This document shows, piece after piece, positions 34,612 to 41,819 of a stretch of 64,000 nt of DNA (the stretch's first letter is position 1; every line of letters starts with the position of its first letter). The position numbers and the translations under genes were made by a program. The stretch lies in NCBI GenBank assembly GCA_963700925.1, contig OY969553.1, positions 1,984,001-2,048,000 on the forward strand. The letters run 5' to 3'. The DNA is from CAWJMD01 sp963700925 (GTDB lineage Bacteria; Actinomycetota; Actinomycetes; Actinomycetales; CAWJMD01). The notes under the pieces were generated by a model, which did no database searches, was not told the origin of the DNA, and worked only from the letters and a program-made list of their open reading frames with translations.

Positions 34612-35037
34612 ATGCCAGACGCGGTCCGCTCTTTCGGGGAGGGGCTGAGGAGCGTCCGCGCCGCCAGACGGTTCCTCGAGGAGACGTTGAGGGGCTGGGC
34701 CATCTCTGGCTTCGACTTCGGAGCGACTCTCGTGGTGACGGAGCTGGCCACCAACGCGGTCCTGTTCGCGACTCCACCGTTCTGGGTGCGCGTGTCCTTC
34801 GACTCGAGGGAGCTCAGGGTGGAGGTCCACGACAACAGCGCCCGCCTGCCGCGCCGCCGCGACTACGGCGTCGACGCGACGACGGGTCGCGGCCTGAACC
34901 TCGTGGTCGCGCTGTCCGACGACTGGGGCGTCACCACGAACAACGCGGGCAAGATGGTCTGGGCCACGGTGCGTGCCGATGACGAGTCCGCCCGGTCCTT
35001 CGCCGACAGCGCAGGCGACCGGGGGTGGACGGTGTGA
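34612..35037 (+). CDS. RsbW-like ATP-binding protein (serine kinase/anti-sigma fold)
   Basis: A 141-residue GHKL ATPase domain. ELATNAVLFATPP is the N-box, VHDNSARLPRR the D-x-N/G1 box, and ATTGRGLNLVVALSDDWGV the G2 region. Such stand-alone domains act as anti-sigma factor kinases or are orphan regulators in actinomycetes. ATG at 34612 lies 6 bases after TACTTT, a possible -10 box, with no ribosome site, so the message may be leaderless. Its TGA overlaps GTG of a short ORF (GTGA). Confidence 0.85.
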   Translation: MPDAVRSFGEGLRSVRAARRFLEETLRGWAISGFDFGATLVVTELATNAVLFATPPFWVRVSFDSRELRVEVHDNSARLPRRRDYGVDATTGRGLNLVVALSDDWGVTTNNAGKMVWATVRADDESARSFADSAGDRGWTV

Positions 35038-35132
35038 CGGCGGACGACTCAATGCTCACCGTGCACATCATCGGACTCCCTGTGCGCCTCGGACGCCCTC
35101 CGGTCCGGTGGACCGGCGAGCAGCTCAACTAG
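35034..35132 (+). CDS. Short ORF coupled to the RsbW-like gene, possible truncated remnant
   Basis: A 32-residue frame from GTG 35034 (VTADDSMLTVHIIGLPVRLG, ending TGEQLN) to TAG 35132. It overlaps the RsbW-like stop by 4 bases as coupled genes do, and the LTVHIIGLPVRL text resembles the N-terminus of a longer protein that I believe accompanies such ATPases in related actinomycetes. It then breaks off. It may be a microprotein or, more likely, what is left of a truncated partner gene. Confidence 0.4.
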   Translation: MTADDSMLTVHIIGLPVRLGRPPVRWTGEQLN

Positions 35133-35686
35133 GCGCCGGCAGCGGAGCCCCTCCGCCGCGCGCGATACGCCGCCACGTTCGCGCGGTTGCCGCAGCCGGC
35201 GTCGCAGTAGCGGCGAGAACGGTTCTTGGACAGGTCGATCACGACATCCGCACAGTCGTCGGCGGCACAGACCCTGAGCCGGTCCGCCTCCCGTCCGCGG
35301 ATGACGTCGACGAGCGCCATCGCGGCCTCGACGGCGAGCCTGGTCGCCACCGGAGCATCCGGCGCGGTCGCATGCAGGTGGTAGTCCCAGCCGTCGTGGC
35401 GCACCAGCTGCGGGAGCGCCCCGGCCTCGGCCAGCAGCTCGTTCACTGCCGCGACGGCGTCGTCCTCGTCAGCGGTCCAGATCTGGCGTAGCCGCAGCCG
35501 CAGCGCACGGACAGCCTCGAGCTCGTCGCGCGTGTGGTCACGGCTACCGGTGAACTCGTTCTCGTCCAGCCACGCGTCCAGCTCGTCGACGGTCTTCATC
35601 TCGTCGTTGCCGGTGACCACCGAGAGCGTGTTCACGAGGGCAGCGGCCGACACCAGCGCACACTCGGTGTCATGGGTGAAAAGCAT
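35129..35686 (-). CDS. CGNR zinc-finger protein (ABATE domain)
   Basis: A 185-residue protein with an N-terminal ABATE domain (MLFTHDTECALVSAAALVNT onward) thought to bind a small molecule, and a C-terminal CGNR zinc finger: VCAADDCADVVIDLSKNRSR then YCDAGCGNRANVAAYRAR, likely DNA-binding. It serves as a regulator. ATG at 35686 has AGGAG 5 bases upstream. It is divergent from the EamA gene with about 115 bases between, a common pairing, so it probably regulates that exporter. Confidence 0.88.
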   Translation of the reverse strand: MLFTHDTECALVSAAALVNTLSVVTGNDEMKTVDELDAWLDENEFTGSRDHTRDELEAVRALRLRLRQIWTADEDDAVAAVNELLAEAGALPQLVRHDGWDYHLHATAPDAPVATRLAVEAAMALVDVIRGREADRLRVCAADDCADVVIDLSKNRSRRYCDAGCGNRANVAAYRARRRGSAAGA

Positions 35687-35801
35687 CTTGACTCCTGACA
35701 CTGATCGACACTAGGGTCATCATCATACCGGATTTTACTCCTTACAGCCCGGTGCCAGCACGGTGCCAGCCATCAACCGACCACGCCGAAGGAGGCGAAC
35801 C

Positions 35802-36782
35802 ATGACCGACACCAGCGTCGCACCCCTCGTCACAGTCCCCGCGCGCGTCGGGCGGCTCACGTCCTCGACGACCGGGATCGCGCTGGCGCTCATCTCGTCC
35901 GCGGCCTTCGGCACCTCCGGGGCCGTCGGGCGATCGCTGCTGGACGGCGGATGGACCACGGGAGCCGTTGTCACCCTGCGTATCTCGCTCGCAGCAGTGA
36001 TCCTGCTCGTCCCGACCTGGCTGGCACTGCGCGGCCGCTGGGCCGTGCTGCGCAGGCAGTGGGGCGTCGTGCTCGCCTACGGCACCTTCGCCGTCGCGTT
36101 GCCGACGCTTGCCTACTTCAGCGCAATCCAGCACCTGTCGGTCGGTGTCGCGCTGCTCATCGAGTACCTCGCCCCGGTGCTCATCGTCGGTTACCTCTGG
36201 GCGCGGACCCGCCGTGCACCGGGGTGGCTGACGGCAGCCGGCGTGGTGCTCTCGCTGGTCGGCCTGGCGCTCGTGCTCGACGTCACGGGCGACGTGCACG
36301 TGAGTGCCGTCGGCGTGCTGTGGGCACTGCTGGCCGCCGTCGGCCTCGCGGTGTACTTCCTGCTCGCCGACAGCGGTGCCGGTGACGACGCGCTGCCACC
36401 CCTTGCCCTCGCCGGGGCCGGTCTGGTGGTCGGCGCTGTGGCCCTTGCGGCTGCCGGCCTGACCGGGTTGGTCCCGATGGGCGCCAGCACGGACGATGTC
36501 CTGCTCGGCGAGTGGACCGTCGCCTGGTGGGTACCGGTACTCGAGCTGGCACTGCTGGCCGCGGCGTTCGGCTACGTGACAGGGATCCTCGCGGTCAGGC
36601 GCCTCGGCTCGACCGTGTCGTCGTTCGTGGCACTGACCGAGGTGCTGTTCGCCGTCCTGTTCGCCTGGTGGCTGCTTGGCGAGCTTCCCGTGCCCGTGCA
36701 GCTGCTCGGCGGTGGGCTGATCGTGTGCGGGGTGGTCGCCGTCCGCCTCGGGGCGACCAAGGAGCATGCCGGGCACGCGTAG
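35802..36782 (+). CDS. EamA/DMT-superfamily transporter
   Basis: A 326-residue ten-helix exporter with two EamA repeats: ISSAAFGTSGAVGRSLLDGG opens the first, LALLAAAFGYVTGILAVRRL and EVLFAVLFAWWLLGELP mark the second. RhaT/RarD-like proteins of this kind export amino acids or metabolites. ATG at 35802 has AAGGAGG at good spacing. Divergent from the CGNR regulator. Confidence 0.9.
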   Translation: MTDTSVAPLVTVPARVGRLTSSTTGIALALISSAAFGTSGAVGRSLLDGGWTTGAVVTLRISLAAVILLVPTWLALRGRWAVLRRQWGVVLAYGTFAVALPTLAYFSAIQHLSVGVALLIEYLAPVLIVGYLWARTRRAPGWLTAAGVVLSLVGLALVLDVTGDVHVSAVGVLWALLAAVGLAVYFLLADSGAGDDALPPLALAGAGLVVGAVALAAAGLTGLVPMGASTDDVLLGEWTVAWWVPVLELALLAAAFGYVTGILAVRRLGSTVSSFVALTEVLFAVLFAWWLLGELPVPVQLLGGGLIVCGVVAVRLGATKEHAGHA

Positions 36783-36798
36783 GCGCGAACCAGCCGCT

Positions 36799-36822
36799 CA
36801 CGAGCAGGCCGTGGGCCTCGTG
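36799..36822 (+). terminator. Hairpin after the EamA gene
   Basis: CACGAG-CA-GGCC-GTG-GGCC-TCGTG folds into a bulged stem 17 bases after the EamA stop. Modest support. Confidence 0.45.
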
Positions 36823-36923
36823 TCGCGACTGTTCCGCACGGATCCCGCACCCGTTCAACTCCTTCGCCTTCTAGCGGATGCGGCTGCAAGATGGGGCCAA
36901 AACGACGCACAGGGGACGGGGAC

Positions 36924-37640
36924 ATGAGTGACATCCAGCGCCAGGTACAGCAGGCGATCGACGGCCTCGTGGCGTCCGGAGCCGGCACGTACTGTCACAC
37001 CGCCGGCGTGCCGGCCGTCCCTCTCAGCACGACGGTCGAGGACCTCTGCGACTGGGACACCATGTGCACGGCGATCGCCGACTCCGAGCTGTGGTGGGAG
37101 GGCACCAAGGCCGGCTACCACGCCTACACGTTCGGCTACCTCGTGGGCGAGATCGTCGGCCGCACAACGGGAAAGCCGATCTCACGGGTCCTTCTCGAGG
37201 ACGTCAGCGGACCTCTTGGCGGCGCCGAAGCACCTGTTGCCGACCGCCGAGATGGGGAACCCCACCGACGTGCTGAGCGCCGAGATCCCTGCTGAGGCAT
37301 GGACTTCTGCCCGCGCGATCGCCCGCATGTACGCCGCGCTGCTCAGCGAGGTCGACGGCGTGCGGCTCGTCAGCGCGGACCGTCTGCGCGAGATCACGTC
37401 AGTCGCGTTCTCGGGCACGGACGAGGTAGCCGGCAACCCGTCCAGCTGGGGACTCGAGTGCAGCATCTGGGGTCCGGGCAGCTGGGAGGAGCCGCCTTCG
37501 GCATGGCCTGCGCCGGGGGCAGCTGGGCCGGCGCGAACACGGAGTCGGGGGTCGCGGTGGCCATCACCAAGAACCGGCTGACGATCGACGACGAGGCCAT
37601 CACGCGTGTCGTCGACATCGTCCACAAGGGCTTGGAGTAG
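36924..37640 (+). pseudogene. EstB-type serine hydrolase, deleted and multiply frameshifted
   Basis: ATG at 36924 (MSDIQRQVQQAIDGLVASGA) begins a class C beta-lactamase-like esterase but jumps at once to the lid/Tyr region (CDWDTMCTAIADSELWW, YHAYTFGYLVGEIVGRTTGK): the SxxK nucleophile segment is deleted. The frame shifts near 37205 to continue as AIARMYAALLSEVDGVRLVS, and shifts back near 37500 to give AAFGMACAGGSWAGANTESG and the proper C-terminus at 37640. The intact gene at 40465-41691 belongs to the same family. Clearly non-functional. Confidence 0.88.
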
Positions 37641-37671
37641 ACGAGACTCGCGCTGGGTACACAATCGGGCC

Positions 37672-38331
37672 GTGCCTTCGAACCCAGCCAGCAGCGCCCC
37701 CATGACCGGGCCGCCGTCCCGCCGCACGAAGCCCAGCAAGGGCGACCGCACGTCCCAGGCGATCCTTGACGCTGCGGAGCGACTGCTCTCCGAGCGGGAC
37801 CTGAGCGCGATCACGATCGACGACCTCACGTCCGGGGCCGGGATCTCGCGGTCGACCTTCTACTTCCACTTCGACTCGCGCGACGCGGTGCTCCTCCAGC
37901 TGGCCGAGCAGCTCGTGGAGCAGCTGTACGCGTCGGCTGGTGCCTGGATCAGCCGGGACGGCGAACCGCCCGCCACGGCGGTGCACCGCGCTGTCGAGCA
38001 GACCGTCGCCCTATGGCGCAGCCACGGTCCGGTACTGCGCGCGGCCGTGATGGCGCGCGAGACCGACCCCCGGATGCGTGAGTTCTGGGACGGCGTCGCG
38101 CGACGGTTCATCGGCTCCATCGCCGAGCTGATCGAGCGCGAGCGGGCTGCGGGTCTCGCCCTGCCGGGTCCCCCGTCCGCGAGTCGACTTGCCGCAGTGC
38201 TGGTCTCGATGAACGAGGAGGTCTGCTTCCACCAAGCCCGGGCACGCAGGTCGGCGATTGCCGACCGCGAGATCGTCGACGCGCTGACGACGGTGTGGAT
38301 GCGGGCGGTGTACGGCACCGCGCAGGAGTAG
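37672..38331 (+). CDS. TetR-family regulator (EthR-like) of the SDR operon
   Basis: A 219-residue TetR protein: AILDAAERLLSERDLSAITI, then DDLTSGAGISRSTFYFHFDS as HTH (about 40-75), with an EthR-like ligand domain ending in FHQARARRSAIADREIVDAL. GTG at 37672 is preceded by TACACAAT at leaderless spacing; ATG at 37702 is an alternative start. It lies 55 bases upstream of, and parallel to, two SDR genes whose promoter carries a palindrome. Confidence 0.85.
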   Translation: MPSNPASSAPMTGPPSRRTKPSKGDRTSQAILDAAERLLSERDLSAITIDDLTSGAGISRSTFYFHFDSRDAVLLQLAEQLVEQLYASAGAWISRDGEPPATAVHRAVEQTVALWRSHGPVLRAAVMARETDPRMREFWDGVARRFIGSIAELIERERAAGLALPGPPSASRLAAVLVSMNEEVCFHQARARRSAIADREIVDALTTVWMRAVYGTAQE

Positions 38332-38350
38332 CGCCGCCCGGCAAGAAACA

Positions 38351-38386
38351 TTGAAACTCGACATCGCGTCGATTATTATCGACAGC
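38351..38386 (+). promoter_or_regulatory. Leaderless promoter with overlapping palindromic operator
   Basis: TTGAAA (38351-38356), 17 bases, then TATTAT (38374-38379) form a near-ideal promoter. The ATG at 38387 comes 7 bases after the -10 box and has no ribosome site, so the message is probably leaderless. GTCGAT-TATT-ATCGAC (38368-38383) covers the -10 box and is the likely TetR operator. Confidence 0.8.
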
Positions 38387-39157
38387 ATGTCGATACCACA
38401 GCCGTCCCCGTTCTCCCTCGAAGGCCGCGTCGCGCTGGTGACCGGTGGAACCCGCGGCATCGGACGAGCGACCGTCAGCGCGCTGGCCGCCGCCGGCGCA
38501 CGCGTCGCGGTGTGCTCGCGAACCCCCGAGGCCTGCGATCAGGTCGTCGCCGAGCTGGAGCGTGACGGCGTCGAGGCGCTGGCCGTACCGGCGAATCTCG
38601 CCCACGACGACATCGGCGGCCCGCTCGTCGAGGCGGTGATGGCCCGTTGGGGCCGCATCGACATCCTGGTCAACAGCGCTGGCGCCAACGCGCAGTACTC
38701 CCCGTTGGCGGGCAGCAGCACCAAGGCGTTCGACGCGACCTTCGCGGTGAACGTCCGCAACCCCATCCAGCTCATCTCGGCCGCTGTCGCGGGCGGGATG
38801 GGCAAGGGCGGGGCTGTGGTCAATGTGGCCAGCAGCGCCGGCATCAAGTCCGAGGCGTACCTCGGGGTCTACGCCGCCAGCAAGGCGGCCGTCATCAGCA
38901 CCACCCGCACGATGGCCCGAGAGCTCGGCCCGCTGGGCATCAGGGTGAACGCCGTCGCGCCGGGTGTGATCCGCACCGACTTCGCGCGCGTCCTGATGGA
39001 GACGCCCGCGCTGCACGACAGCGTCGTCGCGGAGACAGCGCTCGGGCGCCTGGGCGATGCCGACGAGGTGGCCGGGGCGATCGTCTTTCTCGCTTCCGAC
39101 GCAGCGTCGTTCGTGACCGGCTCCGTACTCGTCATCGACGGCGGAAGGACGGCGTGA
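38387..39157 (+). CDS. Short-chain dehydrogenase/reductase, first of a pair
   Basis: A 256-residue NAD(P)-dependent oxidoreductase. TGGTRGIGRA binds the cofactor; LVNSAGAN is the NAG motif; the catalytic Ser is in NVASSAG and the YxxxK in YAASKAAV. The C-terminus VTGSVLVIDGG is canonical. It resembles 3-oxoacyl-ACP/hydroxyacyl-CoA type SDRs. First gene of the operon; its TGA overlaps a GTG of the next gene. Confidence 0.92.
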   Translation: MSIPQPSPFSLEGRVALVTGGTRGIGRATVSALAAAGARVAVCSRTPEACDQVVAELERDGVEALAVPANLAHDDIGGPLVEAVMARWGRIDILVNSAGANAQYSPLAGSSTKAFDATFAVNVRNPIQLISAAVAGGMGKGGAVVNVASSAGIKSEAYLGVYAASKAAVISTTRTMARELGPLGIRVNAVAPGVIRTDFARVLMETPALHDSVVAETALGRLGDADEVAGAIVFLASDAASFVTGSVLVIDGGRTA

Positions 39158-39159
39158 CC

Positions 39160-39909
39160 ATGGAGCGCTTCACCGGCCGCACGGCCGTGGTCACCGGGGG
39201 CGCCTCGGGCATCGGCGCCGCCACCGCTCGTCGGCTCGCTGCCGAGGGCGCGACCGTGGTGGTCGCGGACCTCGACGGCCTCGGGGCGAAGGTCGTCGCC
39301 TCCGAGATCGACGGGTTCGGCCTGGCCCTCGACGTCCGCGACATGGTGTCGGTCCGCGAGGCGATGGCCGAGGCCGAGCGACTCCTCGGCCGGGTCGACG
39401 TGCTGGTCAACAACGTGGGTGGAGACCGGCAGGCCTTCTTCGTGGACACCGAACCCGAGGACTGGGAGTCGGTGCTCGGCGTGAACCTGCTCGCGACGAT
39501 GGCCTGCACGCGGTACGTGCTGCCAGGGATGCAGAGCCGCAAATCCGGGTCGATCGTGAACATGTCGAGTGAAGCGGGCCGCAGCGGGTTCATGTCGGCC
39601 TCGGTCTACTCGGCGGCGAAGGCGGGAGTGCTCGGCTTCACCAAGGCGATCGCCCGCGAGGGTGCCCGATACTCGGTGCGCTGCAACGCTGTTGCGCCCG
39701 GACCGATCGACACGCCCCTGCTCGCCGGGCTGGCCGAAGCAGGAGGCCTCAGCGCCCGGCTGCGCGGCGCGATGATCGAGGGCACCATGATGCGCCGCCC
39801 CGGAACGCCCGACGAGGTGGCAGCCGCAGTCGCCTTTCTGGCCTCCGACGACGCCTCGTTCGTCACCGGGCACACGCTGTCGGTCAGCGGCGGGGGCGGC
39901 GTCTCGTGA
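39160..39909 (+). CDS. Short-chain dehydrogenase/reductase, second of a pair
   Basis: A 249-residue SDR with TGGASGIGAA, LVNNVGGD (NNVG instead of NNAG), the catalytic Ser in NMSSEAG, YSAAKAGV (YxxxK), and VTGHTLSVSGGGG. ATG at 39160 is used, with GGAAGGA upstream; GTG at 39154, overlapping the previous stop as GTGA, would add two residues. Paired SDRs plus DUF3237 suggest two successive oxidations of one substrate such as a cyclic alcohol or hydroxyacyl intermediate. Confidence 0.92.
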   Translation: MERFTGRTAVVTGGASGIGAATARRLAAEGATVVVADLDGLGAKVVASEIDGFGLALDVRDMVSVREAMAEAERLLGRVDVLVNNVGGDRQAFFVDTEPEDWESVLGVNLLATMACTRYVLPGMQSRKSGSIVNMSSEAGRSGFMSASVYSAAKAGVLGFTKAIAREGARYSVRCNAVAPGPIDTPLLAGLAEAGGLSARLRGAMIEGTMMRRPGTPDEVAAAVAFLASDDASFVTGHTLSVSGGGGVS

Positions 39910-40367
39910 GCGTCCTGAAAACAGACGTGCTCGACGCAGAACTCCAGCTCGTGCCGTTCGGCACCATGTCGGCCCACCTGCGCCGTCCGATCGTGCTGAC
40001 AGGCACGCCGGCCGGCCACCGCCTGGTCTACGAGCTGGAGTCCGGTTGCATCGAGAGCGACCGGCTGAGGGCGACCATGGTCGGCAGCTCGTCCGCCGAC
40101 TGGCTGACGGTGGGGCCTGAGGGCACCGGCACCATGGACGTCCGTGTGATGGCCCAGACCGACGACGGTGCACTGATCTTCATCCAGTACAACGGCCGTG
40201 TCGACCTGACGGACGGCATCCAGGCCGGTATGACCAAGCCGCTGTACTCCACCCCCCGCTTCGAGACCGGCGACCCTCGCTATCTCTGGCTCAACCACAT
40301 CCAGGCGGTCGGCAAGGGCCGCATGAACGGTCCCGTCCTCACCTACCAGCTCTTCGAGCTGCGCTGA
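39906..40367 (+). CDS. DUF3237 protein
   Basis: A 153-residue protein of the DUF3237 barrel family: LVYELESGCIESDRLRATMV, LTVGPEGTGTMDVRVMAQTD, IQYNGRVDLTD and RYLWLNHIQAVGKG are characteristic. Function unproven; it recurs beside SDRs and other catabolic genes and may bind or hydrolyse a small carbonyl compound. GTG at 39906 overlaps the second SDR stop (GTGA). It ends the operon, before a strong terminator. Confidence 0.88.
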   Translation: MSVLKTDVLDAELQLVPFGTMSAHLRRPIVLTGTPAGHRLVYELESGCIESDRLRATMVGSSSADWLTVGPEGTGTMDVRVMAQTDDGALIFIQYNGRVDLTDGIQAGMTKPLYSTPRFETGDPRYLWLNHIQAVGKGRMNGPVLTYQLFELR

Positions 40368-40395
40368 CATGGCTGCCTGCCGCGCAACAAACACC

Positions 40396-40429
40396 GAGCC
40401 AGGCCTGACACTTTCGTCAGGCCTGGCTC
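40396..40429. terminator. Strong bidirectional hairpin terminator
   Basis: GAGCCAGGCCTGAC-ACTTTC-GTCAGGCCTGGCTC: a perfect 14-base stem with a 6-base loop, between convergent genes ending at 40367 and 40465. Confidence 0.9.
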
Positions 40430-40464
40430 AGACGCCTTCTCTGCCAGCCGATCTGCCGACCTCT

Positions 40465-41691
40465 TCAGGCCTGCCAGATTCCTCCGGACGCGGGGCGCCG
40501 GTACCCGAGGATGCTGTACGCGGCGTCAGCGAGCGCCTGGCCGCGGTCGTTCAGTCCGACTCCCGGTCCCTGGCGCGTCATCACGTAGCCGAAGGACATC
40601 CGGGCCCGCGGGTCGGCGAACCCGATGGATCCACCGAAACCGATGTGCCCGAAGGCTTCCTCCGACAGCAGGACCCCTTCGGAGTCGGCCGGCGGCAGGT
40701 GGCTGTTGTCGCACGCCTTTACGAAGCCGAGGCTGAACCGGCTCGGGATCTGGACCATCGCGTCGAGGGACGACGAGGAGCTCACGGAGCTCATCGGCCC
40801 GATCTGGAACTCGTCGACCAGTCGCACGCCGTCGACCTCTCCACCGACTGCCAGGGGCCGGTACATCAGGGACAGGCCGCGGGCGTTGGTGATGCCACCG
40901 ACCGACCCCATCACCGCCGCGTGCGCCTCCCGGGTATCGGCCTCGCCCGGCTCCATGTACCCGCCGTTGTGCAGCAGCATCAGGCCGGGGAGCGACGCGG
41001 GATCGGTGAACGCGGCGACGTAGACGCTGGGTACCGGGGCGCCGGGTGCGGTGAGGTCGGCGGGGATCGTGTGCGCCACCCGTCCCTCCTGGTCCTCGGG
41101 CAGACCGAGGAAGAAGTCCAGCCCGAGGGGCTCCGCGACCTCCTTGCGGAAGAACTCGTCGAGCGGCACGCCGGAGACCCGTCGCACGACCTCGCCGACA
41201 AGGAAGCCGAAGGTCAGCGCGTGGTATCCGTGCCGGGTGCCGGGCTCCCACAGCGGCTCCGCCTCGGCGAGGGTGTTCACCATGAAGTCCCAGTCGTAGA
41301 ACGCGCCACGCGGAATCGGCTGGCGCAGAGCCGGAAGGCCGGCCTGGTGGTTCAGCAGGTGGCGGACGAGCACGCCGTCCTTGCCGTTCTTGGCGAAGTC
41401 GGGCCAGTAGGTGCTCACCGGCGCGTTCAGGTCGAGCTGGCCGCGCGACGCGAGGATGTGCGCGCACAGCGCCGTCGCGCCCTTGGTGGCGGACCAGACG
41501 TGCACCAGCGTGTCCGCGGTCCACGGCGCCTGCGTCTGGGGGTCGGCCACGCCGCCCCACAGGTCGACAACAGTTGTGCCGTTCACCGTGATGTGGACGG
41601 CAGCGCCGGTCTCGTCGCGCTCCCTGACGTTCTGCTCGAAGGTCTCTCGTACAGCGGCGAACTCCGGTGCGCAGGTGCCGTCGACCGACAT
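40465..41691 (-). CDS. EstB-type serine esterase (class C beta-lactamase fold)
   Basis: A 408-residue cytoplasmic esterase. Ser67 and Lys70 form the SxxK motif (VWSATKGA); YHALTFGFLVGEVV supplies the catalytic Tyr; EAFGHIGFGGSIGFADPRAR contains the HxG-type third motif. There is no signal peptide. Such enzymes cleave short-chain esters; beta-lactamase activity is unlikely. ATG at 41691 has GGGAGG upstream. It is the intact relative of the pseudogene at 36924-37640. Confidence 0.9.
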   Translation of the reverse strand: MSVDGTCAPEFAAVRETFEQNVRERDETGAAVHITVNGTTVVDLWGGVADPQTQAPWTADTLVHVWSATKGATALCAHILASRGQLDLNAPVSTYWPDFAKNGKDGVLVRHLLNHQAGLPALRQPIPRGAFYDWDFMVNTLAEAEPLWEPGTRHGYHALTFGFLVGEVVRRVSGVPLDEFFRKEVAEPLGLDFFLGLPEDQEGRVAHTIPADLTAPGAPVPSVYVAAFTDPASLPGLMLLHNGGYMEPGEADTREAHAAVMGSVGGITNARGLSLMYRPLAVGGEVDGVRLVDEFQIGPMSSVSSSSSLDAMVQIPSRFSLGFVKACDNSHLPPADSEGVLLSEEAFGHIGFGGSIGFADPRARMSFGYVMTRQGPGVGLNDRGQALADAAYSILGYRRPASGGIWQA

Positions 41692-41819
41692 GGTTGCCTC
41701 CCTGGGGCGAGTGGTGAGGCACAGCACAGCAGCCGCACCGACCCCTCGTCAGTGGGGATCACTCAACACCTAGCGAGAGGCCCATCAACAACAGCAACAG
41801 CGCGGACGGGGGCGCCGGC

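Noticed and set aside
40465..41691. Beta-lactamase
   Set aside because: Lacks a signal peptide and matches EstB-type esterases in the region around the SxxK and Tyr motifs.
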